NCBI GenBank assembly: GCA_029782215.1
Contig: JAKOVD010000045.1
Span: 1-64,000 of the forward strand
Direction of reading: 5' to 3'
Source of the DNA: Chloroflexota bacterium
GTDB taxonomy: Bacteria > Chloroflexota > Anaerolineae > J102
DNA: 64,000 bases
Part shown: positions 1-8,213 of the stretch, piece by piece
How positions within the stretch are numbered: the first letter of the stretch is position 1
How the letters are laid out: every line of letters starts with the position of its first letter
Program-made: the position numbers and the translations under genes
Notes under the pieces: generated by a model
Database searches by the model: none
What the model saw: only the letters and a program-made list of their open reading frames with translations
Told to the model about the DNA's origin: nothing

Positions 1-171
1 AATCAGGTCGAGATCTGGCTCAGCATCCTGGTCCGCAAGCTGCTGAAGCGTGGCAGTTTCACCTCCGTTGATGAGTTGAGAGCCAAGGTTCTGGCCTTCA
101 TCGAGTACTTCAATCGCACCATGGCTAAGCCCTACAAGTGGACCTACAAAGGCAAAGCCCTGGAAGTCTAA
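1..171 (+). mobile_element. IS630-family transposase, C-terminal fragment
   Basis: The window opens inside a reading frame that encodes 56 residues and stops at 169-171. The residues (NQVEIWLSILVRK, then FIEYFNRTMAKPYKWTYKG near the end) match the conserved C-terminus of IS630/Tc1-type DDE transposases, where the last catalytic Glu lies in the NQVE segment. These enzymes cut and paste IS elements at TA dinucleotides. The bases between the stop and the next gene (172-217) should hold the right terminal inverted repeat. A TA-containing CTAG lies at about 204-207, but the left end is outside the window, so the exact boundary cannot be set. Confidence 0.8.
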
Positions 172-217
172 CCGTCGACAAGATTCGGCCTCAGTGTACT
201 AGCACCCGAACCCGTCC

Positions 218-2944
218 ATGACCCTGTGGTACCAACTCGACACACAACAGACCCTTGAAACCCTTAGCACCGACAGCGCCCGCGGCCTGAACACCCGTGA
301 GGCGGAGGCCCGGCTGGCGCAGTACGGCCCCAACGAGCTCAAGGACCAGGGGGGACGCTCGCCGTGGCGCATCTTCTGGGAGCAGTTGACGGCGACCATG
401 GTGTTGATCCTGATCGCTGCCGCCGTCATCTCCGGTCTGCTCGGCTCCTACAAGGACACGGTGGCTATCAGCGCCATCGTCATTCTCTATGCCTTGCTCG
501 GCTTCGTCCAGGAGTATCGGGCCGAGAAGGCGATGGCGGCCCTGCGCCGCCTTGCCGTACCCGTGGTCAAGGTCGTCCGCGACGGCAGCCTGGCCGAGAT
601 TTCGGCGCGGGACCTGGCGCCAGGGGACGTTGTCCTCGTCGAAGCCGGCAATGTCATCCCCGCTGACGCCCGGATCCTGGAAAGCGTCAACCTGCGCATC
701 CAGGAGGCGGCGCTAACCGGAGAATCGGAGCCGGTGGAGAAGATCAGCGCGGCGCTGCCAGCCCAGGAATTGCCGCTGGGCGACCGCCGCAACATGGCCT
801 ACATGGGCACCACGGTGACGCAGGGGCGCGGCACGCTGGCGATCACGGCCACCGGCATGGAAACCGAGCTCGGCAAGATCGCCGCCCTCATCCAGGGCGT
901 GGGCCACACGCAGACCCCCCTGCAGCGCCGCCTCGACGGCCTGGGCAAGACCCTGGCCGTGGTCGGCCTGGCGGTTGCCGCCCTCATCTTCGTCCTGGGC
1001 CTGCTGCGCGGCGATGACCCCATCTACCTGCTGCTGACCGCCGTCAGCGTCGCCGTGGCCATCGTCCCGGAGGGGCTGCCGGCAGTGGTGACGATCACGC
1101 TCGCTCTTGGAGCGCAGTCCATGCTCCAGCGCCGGGCGCTGATCCGGCGCCTGCCCGCCGTCGAGACGCTCGGCTCAGTGACGCACATCTGCTCGGACAA
1201 GACCGGCACCCTGACCGAGAACCGCATGACGGTCGTCATCCTCGACGTCGCCGGCCATGAGGTCGATCTATCCGAGGTCATGAAGCACGGCGTCGCCACC
1301 CTCGATCACCCGCACCACAACCCTTCCACCTCGCCCTTTCCCCTGCTCCTCGTCGGCGGCGCCCTCTGCAACGATGCGCAGATGGTGGCCGACGGCGTCG
1401 GCGACCACTTCCACGCCCTCGGCGATCCGACAGAGGGCGCCCTGGTCGTCGCCGCCGCCCACCTGGGCTACTGGAAGGCCGACCTCGAGCAAACCCTGCC
1501 GCGTCTGGCCGAGATTCCCTTCGATTCGGACCGCAAGCGGATGACTACCGTGCACGGCCACCGCGCCGGCGGTCCGCCGGGAGACGAGGCCCCACCGCTC
1601 CCCTCTTGGCCCTATGTGTCTTTTGCCAAGGGCGCCGTGGATGGTCTGTTAGCTCTGTCCACACAGGTATGGACGGGAGGCGAGGCAGCGCCGCTCGACG
1701 CGGAATGGCGCCGCCGCATCCTGGCCGCCAACGAACGCCTGGCTGCCAAGGGCATGCGCGTCCTGGGGGTGGCCGTCCGTCCCCTGGCGCAGGCGCCGGC
1801 CGCGGCTGAGATGGACCTCCTGGAGAGCGACCTGACCTTCGTGGGTCTGTTTGGCATGATCGACCCGCCCCGCCGGGAGGTCAGGGCCGCCGTGGCCACC
1901 AGCCGCGCCGCCGGCATCCGGCCGATCATGATCACCGGCGACCACCCCCTTACGGCGCTGCACATCGCCCGCGAGCTGGGCATCGCCCAGAACGATCGCG
2001 TGCTTACAGGATTGGACCTGGAGCGCCTGCCGGTGGGCGAGCTGGCGGCGGCAGTGGAAGACGTTTCCGTCTTCGCCCGCGTCTCTCCCGAGCACAAGCT
2101 GAAGATCGTGCAGGCGCTGCAGGAGAAGGGCCAGATCGTGGCCATGACCGGGGACGGCGTCAACGACGCACCCGCGCTCAAGAAGGCCGACATCGGCGTG
2201 GCGATGGGTATCACCGGCACCGACGTCTCCAAAGAGGCGGCGGACATGGTCCTGCTCGACGACAACTTCGCCACCATCGTCGCCGCGGTCGAGCAGGGCC
2301 GCGTCATCTACGACAATATCCGCAAGTTCGTGAAGTTCTCGGTCGCCGGCAACCTGGGCAAGGTCCTGGTCATGCTCCTGGCGCCGTTCCTGGGCAAGCC
2401 GCTGCCTCTCCTGCCGCTGCAGCTCCTGTGGCTCAACCTGCTCACCGACGGTCTGCTGGGCCTGGGGTTGGGCGTCGAACCGGCAGAACGGGGCACCATG
2501 CGGCGTTCCCCCTATGCCCCCGGCGAAAGCATCTTCAGTCGCGGCGCCGGCGTTCACATCATCGGGGTTGGGGTCTTGATCGGCGCCCTGGGGCTGGCCG
2601 TCGGCTCCTGGTACTACTTCACCGGCCATCCCGCCTGGCAGACCATGGTCTTCTCCACCCTGGCCTTCGCCCAAATGTGGCAGGCCCTGGGCGCACGCTC
2701 CACCCGTGACTCGCTCTTCACCCTGGGCATCTTCTCCAACCCCACCCTGCTCGCCATGCTGGGGATCACGTTCGCACTCCAGCTTGCGGTCATCTACGTG
2801 CCCGTCATGCAGGCCGTGTTCAATACCAAGCCCCTGCTGCCCACCGACCTAGGCATCGCCCTGGCCCTGAGCAGCATCATCTTCATCGCCATCGAGCTCG
2901 AGAAGTGGCTTGCCCGCCGCCGCGAGCCGCTCGCCGAAGCCTGA
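218..2944 (+). CDS. Cation-transporting P-type ATPase (P2, Ca2+-ATPase-like)
   Basis: The 908-residue membrane pump uses ATP, through a phospho-aspartate intermediate, to export or exchange cations. It has the N-terminal cation-ATPase domain (about 5-70), the TGES actuator loop at 167-170 and the PEGLPA ion-binding helix M4. The phosphorylation site is DKTGTLTEN with Asp327, and the hinge is TGDGVNDAP at 644-652. It ends in six C-terminal membrane helices. The PEGLP motif and the length place it in the P2 (SERCA/PMCA/Na,K) group rather than the heavy-metal P1B group. Calcium is the likeliest substrate, but the ion is not proven. The next gene follows after 22 bases and probably shares the transcript. 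The start is 13 bases after a TGTACTAG sequence adjoining the IS630 end, so transcription may start there. Confidence 0.93.
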   Translation: MTLWYQLDTQQTLETLSTDSARGLNTREAEARLAQYGPNELKDQGGRSPWRIFWEQLTATMVLILIAAAVISGLLGSYKDTVAISAIVILYALLGFVQEYRAEKAMAALRRLAVPVVKVVRDGSLAEISARDLAPGDVVLVEAGNVIPADARILESVNLRIQEAALTGESEPVEKISAALPAQELPLGDRRNMAYMGTTVTQGRGTLAITATGMETELGKIAALIQGVGHTQTPLQRRLDGLGKTLAVVGLAVAALIFVLGLLRGDDPIYLLLTAVSVAVAIVPEGLPAVVTITLALGAQSMLQRRALIRRLPAVETLGSVTHICSDKTGTLTENRMTVVILDVAGHEVDLSEVMKHGVATLDHPHHNPSTSPFPLLLVGGALCNDAQMVADGVGDHFHALGDPTEGALVVAAAHLGYWKADLEQTLPRLAEIPFDSDRKRMTTVHGHRAGGPPGDEAPPLPSWPYVSFAKGAVDGLLALSTQVWTGGEAAPLDAEWRRRILAANERLAAKGMRVLGVAVRPLAQAPAAAEMDLLESDLTFVGLFGMIDPPRREVRAAVATSRAAGIRPIMITGDHPLTALHIARELGIAQNDRVLTGLDLERLPVGELAAAVEDVSVFARVSPEHKLKIVQALQEKGQIVAMTGDGVNDAPALKKADIGVAMGITGTDVSKEAADMVLLDDNFATIVAAVEQGRVIYDNIRKFVKFSVAGNLGKVLVMLLAPFLGKPLPLLPLQLLWLNLLTDGLLGLGLGVEPAERGTMRRSPYAPGESIFSRGAGVHIIGVGVLIGALGLAVGSWYYFTGHPAWQTMVFSTLAFAQMWQALGARSTRDSLFTLGIFSNPTLLAMLGITFALQLAVIYVPVMQAVFNTKPLLPTDLGIALALSSIIFIAIELEKWLARRREPLAEA

Positions 2945-2966
2945 TCTCTGCACTCCTGGATCTGCC

Positions 2967-3431
2967 ATGCACCGCGCTATTGAACCCAGCCGCTACCTCA
3001 TCGAGATCGCCGTGGTCTTCCTCCTGATTGGCGCCGCGGCGGCGTTCATCTGGGGAGGCATCAAGGCCGTCAGCCTCGTCACCCTGATCATCACCACGGC
3101 CGGCAAAGACCCTGAGATCGGCATCACCGTGATCCAATTGGTCGACGCCTTCCTCATTGCGACAGCACCGTTGATCGTCGCCGCTAGCCTGCACGAGCTG
3201 TTCATCGGCCCCCTCAACCTGCCCGAGAGCATGGTGGCGCACACGTTTAACGAGCTCAAGGCCAAGCTGAGCAACGTCATCATCCTGGTGCTGGGCGTGA
3301 CCTTTCTGGAGCACCTGGTGGACTGGCGCGATCCCCTGGGGACGCTTTATTTTGGCCTGTCAGTGGCGGTTGTATCGGCTGTGCTGATCGCCTTCAGCTA
3401 CTTTGGCTTGAAGAGCGGCAGCCACGACTAA
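2967..3431 (+). CDS. YqhA/UPF0114-family inner membrane protein
   Basis: The 154-residue protein has four predicted membrane segments (about 10-32, 50-72, 100-118 and 126-146). It contains the family-typical region HELFIGPL followed by an LSNVIILVLGVTFLE stretch. UPF0114 proteins are small integral membrane proteins of unknown role. The frame is open upstream to 2910, inside the ATPase gene, but the ATG at 2967 gives the standard family N-terminus (MHRAIEPSRYLIEIAVVFLL). It lies 22 bases after the ATPase stop and before a strong terminator, so the two genes form a likely two-gene operon. That suggests a role linked to ion or membrane homeostasis, by inference only. Confidence 0.8.
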   Translation: MHRAIEPSRYLIEIAVVFLLIGAAAAFIWGGIKAVSLVTLIITTAGKDPEIGITVIQLVDAFLIATAPLIVAASLHELFIGPLNLPESMVAHTFNELKAKLSNVIILVLGVTFLEHLVDWRDPLGTLYFGLSVAVVSAVLIAFSYFGLKSGSHD

Positions 3432-3452
3432 GGGGGCCTTGCCCTGCGCGAC

Positions 3453-3492
3453 GGAGCCGCCTCCCCGCTTGGGTGGAGGCGGCTCCGTTTGT
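3453..3492 (+). terminator. Rho-independent-type terminator
   Basis: A perfect 12-bp inverted repeat (GGAGCCGCCTCC at 3453-3464 and GGAGGCGGCTCC at 3475-3486) encloses a 10-nt loop. It is followed by GTTTGTGTG. It lies 21 bases after the YqhA stop and before the convergent protease gene, so it can end the ATPase-yqhA transcript. The T-tract is short. Confidence 0.75.
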
Positions 3493-3516
3493 GTGTGAAG
3501 GTGGAATGTATACGGG

Positions 3517-4632
3517 TCAGGCGGCGGCGCCTACACGGCTGCGGATAAAGCGCAGCACCTGATCGCGTGAGAGCAAGCCTACGACCCGGCCCTCGGCGAA
3601 CACCGGCGCCTGGGTTACCTGGGCCTCCTCCATTTGCTGAAGCGCTTCCAGCAGCGCCGTCTGAGCTTGAATGCCCAGGAGGCGCTGGATGGGCGTCATG
3701 ATCTGCTCCACGCGGGTGAAGGGCCACAGCGAACGCGGCACCCGGGCAATATCGGCTGCCGTCACCATACCCTCGATGTCGTCCTCGTCGCCCACAAAAT
3801 ACAGACGCTGCTCCTGACCGGCGCCCAGGGGACCGGCCAACTGCTCCACCGTGGTAGCGGCGGGAATCTCAACACGCTCCCGCTGCATGACCTGGCCGGC
3901 GGTGACACCCTCCAGCTCCTGTTCCAAACGGGCCTGGGCATAGCTGCCCGAGGCGGCGCTCTGCAGGAACCAGCCGATGAAGATCAGCCAGAGGCCGTTG
4001 CTGGCGGCGCCGCCAAACAGACTGACCACGCCGACGCCGATGAAGCTGAAGGCGACCACCTGGCCGATGACGGCGGCGATGCGGGTGGCGCGGTGGGCAT
4101 TGGCCGTCAGCTTCCAGACGATGGCGCGCAGGACGCGGCCGCCATCGAGCGGGAAGCCGGGGATCAGGTTGAAGAGCACGAGCAGCAGGTTGATGCGGGC
4201 CAGCCAGCTCGTCAGCGGTCCCAACACAGGCACCGCCTGGTCAGCGACGGAGAGGACGGCGAACAAACCCGCCAGGACCAGGCTGACGAGGGGCCCGGCA
4301 ATGGCGATGCGGAACTCCGCCCCGGCGGTAGCAGGCTCGCGGCCGATCTGGGCCAGGCCGCCCAGCAAGTGCAGGGTGATGGACCGCACCGGGATGCCGT
4401 GGCGCTGCGCCACATAGGCGTGGCCCAGCTCGTGTGCCAGCACCGAGCCGAAGAAGAGCAGACTGGTGACCAGCCCGAGGACGGCATAGCCAGCGCCGGA
4501 GAGCTCCGGCAGCGCCGTGGGGAAGAAGCCGGTGGCCAGAGACCAGGTCACCAGGCCGAAGATCACAAACCAACTAAAGCTGAGGCCGATGGGAATGCCC
4601 CAGATGCGGAAAAGGCGAATGTTGCTTTGCAT
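3517..4632 (-). CDS. Site-2 protease (M50 family) with C-terminal CBS domains
   Basis: The 371-residue integral membrane zinc metalloprotease has the active-site motif HELGH (in VLAHELGHAYVAQRHG). A distal NLIPGFPLDGGRVLRA segment supplies the third zinc ligand. The hydrophobic core spans about residues 10-220 and is followed by a tandem CBS pair (about 240-370) that may sense nucleotides. Members cleave transmembrane substrates such as anti-sigma factors. The frame is open for 43 more codons upstream, but those codons run through a 7-bp repeat array. MQSNIRLFRIWGIPIGLSFSW is the usual family start, so ATG 4632 was chosen. No Shine-Dalgarno sequence precedes this ATG: the leader is the AGGTGGC-type array in reverse. 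A good promoter lies about 160 bases upstream. Confidence 0.9.
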   Translation of the reverse strand: MQSNIRLFRIWGIPIGLSFSWFVIFGLVTWSLATGFFPTALPELSGAGYAVLGLVTSLLFFGSVLAHELGHAYVAQRHGIPVRSITLHLLGGLAQIGREPATAGAEFRIAIAGPLVSLVLAGLFAVLSVADQAVPVLGPLTSWLARINLLLVLFNLIPGFPLDGGRVLRAIVWKLTANAHRATRIAAVIGQVVAFSFIGVGVVSLFGGAASNGLWLIFIGWFLQSAASGSYAQARLEQELEGVTAGQVMQRERVEIPAATTVEQLAGPLGAGQEQRLYFVGDEDDIEGMVTAADIARVPRSLWPFTRVEQIMTPIQRLLGIQAQTALLEALQQMEEAQVTQAPVFAEGRVVGLLSRDQVLRFIRSRVGAAA

Positions 4633-4640
4633 GGGATAGC

Positions 4641-4709
4641 AGGTGGCAGGTGGCAGGTGGCATGTGGCCGCCCAACTCCCGAACCCCGACGGTGAGGTAG
4701 GGGTGGGAT
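4641..4709. repeat. Heptad array (AGGTGGC type) plus conserved tail
   Basis: Four 7-bp units (three AGGTGGC, one ATGTGGC) fill 4641-4668. They are followed by a non-repetitive tail (about 4669-4709) containing CCGAACCCCGACGGTGAGG. The same combination, units then tail in the same order, recurs at 11917-11985. In the orientation of the protease gene the array reads GCCACCT and ends 8 bases before its ATG, occupying the ribosome-binding region. Confidence 0.8.
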
Positions 4710-4792
4710 GGCGTTCACGGTAGAGGCGAGGTGAGACGGCTCCTACGGATTCGTTCAACACCTATACGGAAAGAGATATGCTTCTGTTTCCG

Positions 4793-4820
4793 AGTATAGA
4801 CACGGCCTGATTTTTGTCAA
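4793..4820 (-). promoter_or_regulatory. Predicted sigma-70-type promoter for the site-2 protease
   Basis: On the minus strand TTGACA (4820-4815) is followed after 16 bases by TATACT (4798-4793), close to the consensus -35 and -10 boxes. Transcription would start near 4786, giving a leader of about 155 nt that includes the heptad array. The surrounding 4762-4850 stretch is the most AT-rich part of this area. Prediction from sequence only. Confidence 0.6.
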
Positions 4821-4891
4821 TATATTGTCGATATTTCTAATGTACTTCTTATCCCCGCCTGCGCCCGCTGCCGCGCCCGCTGCCGCGCGTC

Positions 4892-5374
4892 CTACAGCGC
4901 CATTTCCAGCTCGATCTCATCCCGGAGCGGGATGCCGTCCCGGCCCACCAACGGAATGGCAGGCTTCAGTCGCCGCGCCTCCGTGACGGCGTCCGGGTAG
5001 AGCGCCGCCAGACGGAACCCACGACGCTGGTAGAAGCGTTGCGCCGCCAGGTTATCGTTCGTCGTGATCAGCCACAGCCTGCGGCAGCCCGCCGCCCGCG
5101 CCCGGTCCGCCACGGCGGCGACCAGGGCCGACCCCGCCCCAATCCCCGCGACCAGGCTGTCCAGGGTCACCAGCTCGCAGGCGCCATCCTCCATGCAGAA
5201 CAGCGCCAGGCCCACACGGGCGCCGTCCCGTTCCGCCACCAGACCCTCAAGGCCGGCGACGTCGTGGCGGCGCCCGCGTGTGATCAGGTACTCAGCGCCC
5301 CATCGGCGGACGACCAGGTCACGCACCCAGTCCGCGTCCGCCGCCGCCAGCGGGCGGCAGGCGATGGGGCTCAT
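4892..5374 (-). CDS. GNAT-family N-acetyltransferase
   Basis: The 160-residue protein has the GNAT fold. The acetyl-CoA-binding loop is the GIGAGSALVAAVADRARA region (about 78-95). It is followed by the strand RLWLITTNDNLAAQRFYQRRGF, the usual motif B. It would transfer an acetyl group from acetyl-CoA to an amine; the substrate cannot be told from sequence. The C-terminal part (GRDGIPLRDEIELEMAL) resembles members that act on small molecules. Its ATG overlaps the stop of the upstream methyltransferase gene by 4 bases (ATGA), so the two are translationally coupled. Confidence 0.85.
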   Translation of the reverse strand: MSPIACRPLAAADADWVRDLVVRRWGAEYLITRGRRHDVAGLEGLVAERDGARVGLALFCMEDGACELVTLDSLVAGIGAGSALVAAVADRARAAGCRRLWLITTNDNLAAQRFYQRRGFRLAALYPDAVTEARRLKPAIPLVGRDGIPLRDEIELEMAL

Positions 5375-6207
5375 CCCCCCGGTTTGCGTCCGACGATGAG
5401 GAAGCGGTGCGAGCGCACCTCCAGGTAGCCCTGGTCCTGGATGCGGTGGTGGATGTGCAGCAGGGCGTCAAAGTAACGCTCGACGCTGAAGTCGGACACC
5501 TGCCAGGGCACCGCCTTCAGATAGTAGACGAGTGCGCCCACGTCGAAGAAGCGCGTGGCCGGGAAGTCCTCCACCGACTTCAGGACCACAAAGCCGGCCT
5601 CCTCCGCCTGCCTTTGGGCGTTGGCCAGGCGCCAATCGGCCCACTCCAGGTTGGGGCGGGCGCCCAGCAGCATGTTCAGGTCCCATTCATCCTCGCCGCC
5701 CACCTGCTGCGTGATGAAAGAGCCGCCGGGCTTGAGCACACGCCAGACTTCGCCCGGCGCATAGCCTTCATGGCGGTTGACCACCAGGTCGAAATGGCCG
5801 TCGGGGAAGGGCAGCGTCCCTTCGTTCACGATCTCGGCCACCTGCACGCCCAGGGGCTCGAGGCGGGTGCGAGCCACGGGCAGGTTGGGGGCATAGCCCT
5901 CGGTGGCATAGGTGCGCTTGGGCAGCGGGCGCAGGAGCGAGAGCAGCTCGCCGCCGCCGGTGCCCATGTCGAGCATGGTCTCGGCCTGGCGCAGACGGGG
6001 CAGCACCTCGCTGGCGTAGCCCCACTTGGCGGGCGAGGTGCGCATGCGGCCGGTGTCGAGAATATAGGAAAAGTCCCAGCCCGAGAAGGGCTGTTCGGCC
6101 TCTGCCAACCAGAAGTCGAGCAGCAGGCTGCGCTCGCCGGCGTCGCCATTGCTCGAAGGCAGGTCGCCGGCCGGGGCCGGTAAGGTGGTAGATGTCGCGA
6201 ATGCCAT
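5371..6207 (-). CDS. Class I SAM-dependent methyltransferase
   Basis: The 278-residue cytosolic protein has a Rossmann-type SAM-binding motif LDMGTGGGE (79-87). An acidic loop, ATEGYAPNLPVAR, follows, and then the post-I strand FDLVVNRHEGYAPGEVWRVLKPGG typical of methyltransferase type 11 domains. The substrate is unknown. It is the first gene of a two-gene minus-strand unit with the GNAT acetyltransferase. The ATG at 6207 is preceded by TAGGAGAAC, a reasonable ribosome-binding site. The pair could modify the same small molecule, which is inference from coupling alone. Confidence 0.85.
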   Translation of the reverse strand: MAFATSTTLPAPAGDLPSSNGDAGERSLLLDFWLAEAEQPFSGWDFSYILDTGRMRTSPAKWGYASEVLPRLRQAETMLDMGTGGGELLSLLRPLPKRTYATEGYAPNLPVARTRLEPLGVQVAEIVNEGTLPFPDGHFDLVVNRHEGYAPGEVWRVLKPGGSFITQQVGGEDEWDLNMLLGARPNLEWADWRLANAQRQAEEAGFVVLKSVEDFPATRFFDVGALVYYLKAVPWQVSDFSVERYFDALLHIHHRIQDQGYLEVRSHRFLIVGRKPGG

Positions 6208-6398
6208 TGTCGTTCTCCTAAAGGCCGCATTCTAGCACTGCGCTGTGGGACGGGCCAAAGGCCTCCGATAGGGGCGTTCTTGGCGCCCAAACATCCCGAA
6301 GTGTAGAATCATGGGTGCAGGAGTGGTTTCCGGTTCAGGCATGGGGGCAACGAGCCCCATCTGCCGCAAGGGCTGCTTCGCTTGCAGGTGCATCCCGC

Positions 6399-6803
6399 AT
6401 GAAGACGGATGAATACGAAGACAGGTATGCGGCGATCCTTCGAACTGTGAGGCAGTACTATCCCGCGGTTCAGGCCATCTACCTTTTCGGCTCCTATGGC
6501 ACCGAAAACGAGTGGCCCGACAGCGACGTCGACATCGCCATCCTGCTGCCGCCGGCAGAGGCCAAGGGGGTTAGCATCCTGGAAATGGCCGACCTGCGCC
6601 TGGAGTTGGAGCTGCTGCTCGGCAGGGACGTGGACCTGGTCAATCTGCGCCAGGCGACTATGGTGCTGCGCAAAGAGGTGCTCATCGCCGACAGGCGCAT
6701 CTTCTGCGCCGACGTCTATGCAGCCGATGAATTCGATATGCTGACCATCTCGTTCTATCAGTGCACGCGAATGAACGCTAATATCAAGTTGCATCCTGAC
6801 TGA
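6399..6803 (+). CDS. MNT-type nucleotidyltransferase (MntA-like) with altered C-terminus
   Basis: The 134-residue protein has the pol-beta-type nucleotidyltransferase signature GSYG (31-34) and DSDVDIA (41-47). MntA proteins usually act as antitoxins that AMPylate a HEPN ribonuclease encoded next to them. No HEPN gene is present here; a GxxExxY gene follows instead. The last 16 or so residues (from FYQCTRMNANIK) are encoded by a copy of the intergenic repeat also seen at 7322-7618: 17 bases at 6762-6778 are identical to it. The native C-terminus and the partner gene were therefore probably lost by recombination at the repeat. The ATG at 6399 gives the family N-terminus; upstream codons are non-homologous. 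Confidence 0.75.
   Translation: MKTDEYEDRYAAILRTVRQYYPAVQAIYLFGSYGTENEWPDSDVDIAILLPPAEAKGVSILEMADLRLELELLLGRDVDLVNLRQATMVLRKEVLIADRRIFCADVYAADEFDMLTISFYQCTRMNANIKLHPD
6762..6778. repeat. Partial copy of the 110-bp repeat inside the mntA-like gene
   Basis: TGCACGCGAATGAACGC at this position is identical to the core of each unit in the 7322-7618 tandem array. It encodes residues Cys-Thr-Arg-Met-Asn-Ala near the end of the nucleotidyltransferase, about 25 bases before its stop codon. Confidence 0.75.
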
Positions 6804-6852
6804 CCTCCAACCCCTGTGCGCCTGGTCGCGTTCACTCACCTCTGACCCCAAC

Positions 6853-7278
6853 ATGACAGCACCTGACCAGCATACGAGCACCAACGAGCGCATAGAGACA
6901 AGCGGACTTCTCTTCCGTGATGAGGTCTTCCGCATCGTTGGCGCCGCCATCGAAGTCTCCAATCACCTCGGCAGTGGCTTCCTGGAAGCCGTCTATCAGG
7001 AGGCGCTGGAAATCGAATTGGCCAACTGCGGCATACCTTTCGAGGCACAAAAGCGGCTCACTATCACCTACAAGAACCGCCAGCTCAAGCGGGACTATGT
7101 GGCTGACTTCGTCTGCTTTGACAGGATCATCGTCGAGATCAAGGCCATTCAATCGCTCTCCCGCGTCGAAGAAGCCCAATTGATCAACTACCTCAAAGCC
7201 ACCAAGCTGCCTTTGGGGCTGCTCATCAACTTCGGCAGCCGGAAACTGGAGTGGCAGCGGTACGCCAACACCCGCTAG
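6853..7278 (+). CDS. GxxExxY-family protein
   Basis: The 141-residue protein carries the family-naming motif in GSGFLEAVY (40-48). The sequence after it is of the PD-(D/E)xK nuclease type, with a possible active site at Asp85, Glu95 and Lys97 (DFVCFDRIIVEIKA). The biochemical function of GxxExxY proteins is not established. They are common next to repeats and mobile or defence-related genes in Chloroflexota, Bacteroidota and Cyanobacteria. The gene lies 49 bases after the truncated mntA-like gene and directly before a tandem hairpin array. The ATG at 6853 follows TGACCCCAAC, without a clear ribosome-binding site. Confidence 0.85.
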   Translation: MTAPDQHTSTNERIETSGLLFRDEVFRIVGAAIEVSNHLGSGFLEAVYQEALEIELANCGIPFEAQKRLTITYKNRQLKRDYVADFVCFDRIIVEIKAIQSLSRVEEAQLINYLKATKLPLGLLINFGSRKLEWQRYANTR

Positions 7279-7602
7279 CAGATCCCCCAAGACGTCAAGT
7301 CACCAACCGCAAACAGACGCCAATGAAGCTCCCCAGCTCAGACCTGGATTCTCCAGCGATACTCATTCGCGTTGATTTGCGTTCATTCGCGGTTCAAAGT
7401 GATCAACCGCTAATGCACGCGAATGAACGCAAATAAAGCTCTTCAGGCCAGAGCTCGCTTCTCCTGGGATACTCATCCGCGTTGATTTGCGTTCATTCGC
7501 GGTTCAAAGCGATCAACCGCTAATGCACGCGAATGAACGCAAATAGAGCTCTTCAGGCCAGAGCTCGCTTCTCCTGGGATACTCATCCGCGTTGATTTGC
7601 GT
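7279..7602. other. Gene-free stretch occupied by tandem repeats
   Basis: This 324-base gap between the GxxExxY gene and a convergent GNAT gene contains a short unique leader (7279-7321) and the tandem 110-bp repeat (see the separate entry). Three reading frames through it have no protein similarity that I recognise. No tRNA or CRISPR structure is visible. Confidence 0.7.
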
Positions 7603-7618
7603 TCATTCGCGGTTCGAA
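7322..7618. repeat. 110-bp tandem repeat with internal inverted repeat, 2.7 copies
   Basis: Copies begin at 7322, 7432 and 7542, an exact 110-base period, and the third is cut off at about 7618. Each unit carries an inverted repeat, ATTTGCGTTCATTCGCG and its complement CGCGAATGAACGCAAAT, separated by about 30 bases. Each can therefore fold into a hairpin. Copies 2 and 3 are nearly identical; copy 1 diverges in its first 35 bases. The end of copy 3 supplies the last codons and the stop of the neighbouring GNAT gene. Confidence 0.9.
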
Positions 7619-8148
7619 GAAGTGAACCCCTCTGGCTGGCCGTCCACCGCGAAGGCGTCGTGGAAAGCGACCGTGCCCTGCGGAATCGGCCCTTCGAAGG
7701 ACAGGACGAAGAAGACCTCCGGCGGCACGCCCTCACACACGAGCCCCGGCGCGTTCTCAAAGCCAAACTGCCCGTAGTAGTCCGGATGCCCGACGAGACA
7801 ACAGCCTCGGGCGCCCATCGCTTGCAGCCGTGACAGCCCTTCCCGGATCAGGGCTTTGCCGATGCCCTGCCGCTGGTACGCCGGCAGCACCGAGACCGGT
7901 CCCAGGCCGTACCAATCGCGGGCGCCATCCGACATGGTCACGGGAGAGAAGGCAATGTGCCCGACGACCCGGCCATCCAGGTCGGCGACGAGCGATACCG
8001 TGAGAGCATCGGCGGCGCGCAGCGCCGCAATGACGTACTGCTCCGTGTGACCGCTGATCGCCAGCGTGGCAAAGGCGGCGACGGTCACCGCGGTGATCGC
8101 GCTCGCATCGGCGGCGCTTTCGTTTCTGATCACGATTTGTGGATTCAT
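7603..8148 (-). CDS. GNAT-family N-acetyltransferase (YhbS-like)
   Basis: The 181-residue protein resembles YhbS-type acetyltransferases. The acetyl-CoA loop is VLPAYQRQGIGKALIREGL, followed by GARGCCLVGHPDYYGQFGFENAPGL, the diagnostic segment of this subgroup. The substrate is unknown. MNPQIVIRNESAAD at 8148 matches the family start; a further ATG at 8169 would add seven residues. The final residues (SSNRE) and the stop codon come from the adjacent repeat copy (GCGAATGA read on this strand), so the original 3' end was overwritten. The gene is divergent from the methyltransferase at 8214. Confidence 0.85.
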   Translation of the reverse strand: MNPQIVIRNESAADASAITAVTVAAFATLAISGHTEQYVIAALRAADALTVSLVADLDGRVVGHIAFSPVTMSDGARDWYGLGPVSVLPAYQRQGIGKALIREGLSRLQAMGARGCCLVGHPDYYGQFGFENAPGLVCEGVPPEVFFVLSFEGPIPQGTVAFHDAFAVDGQPEGFTSSNRE

Positions 8149-8213
8149 CGGCTTGACCCGTGGCGGCAATTTGCGGGATGATCTGTATTATACCGCCGGA
8201 ACGGAGGTGAGCG

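Noticed and set aside
6399-7278. A working MNT/HEPN toxin-antitoxin pair
   Set aside because: The second gene is a GxxExxY protein and not a HEPN ribonuclease, and the MNT C-terminus is altered.
7322-7618. Possible CRISPR array
   Set aside because: The repeat unit is a continuous 110-base tandem repeat without unique spacers, and no cas gene is nearby.
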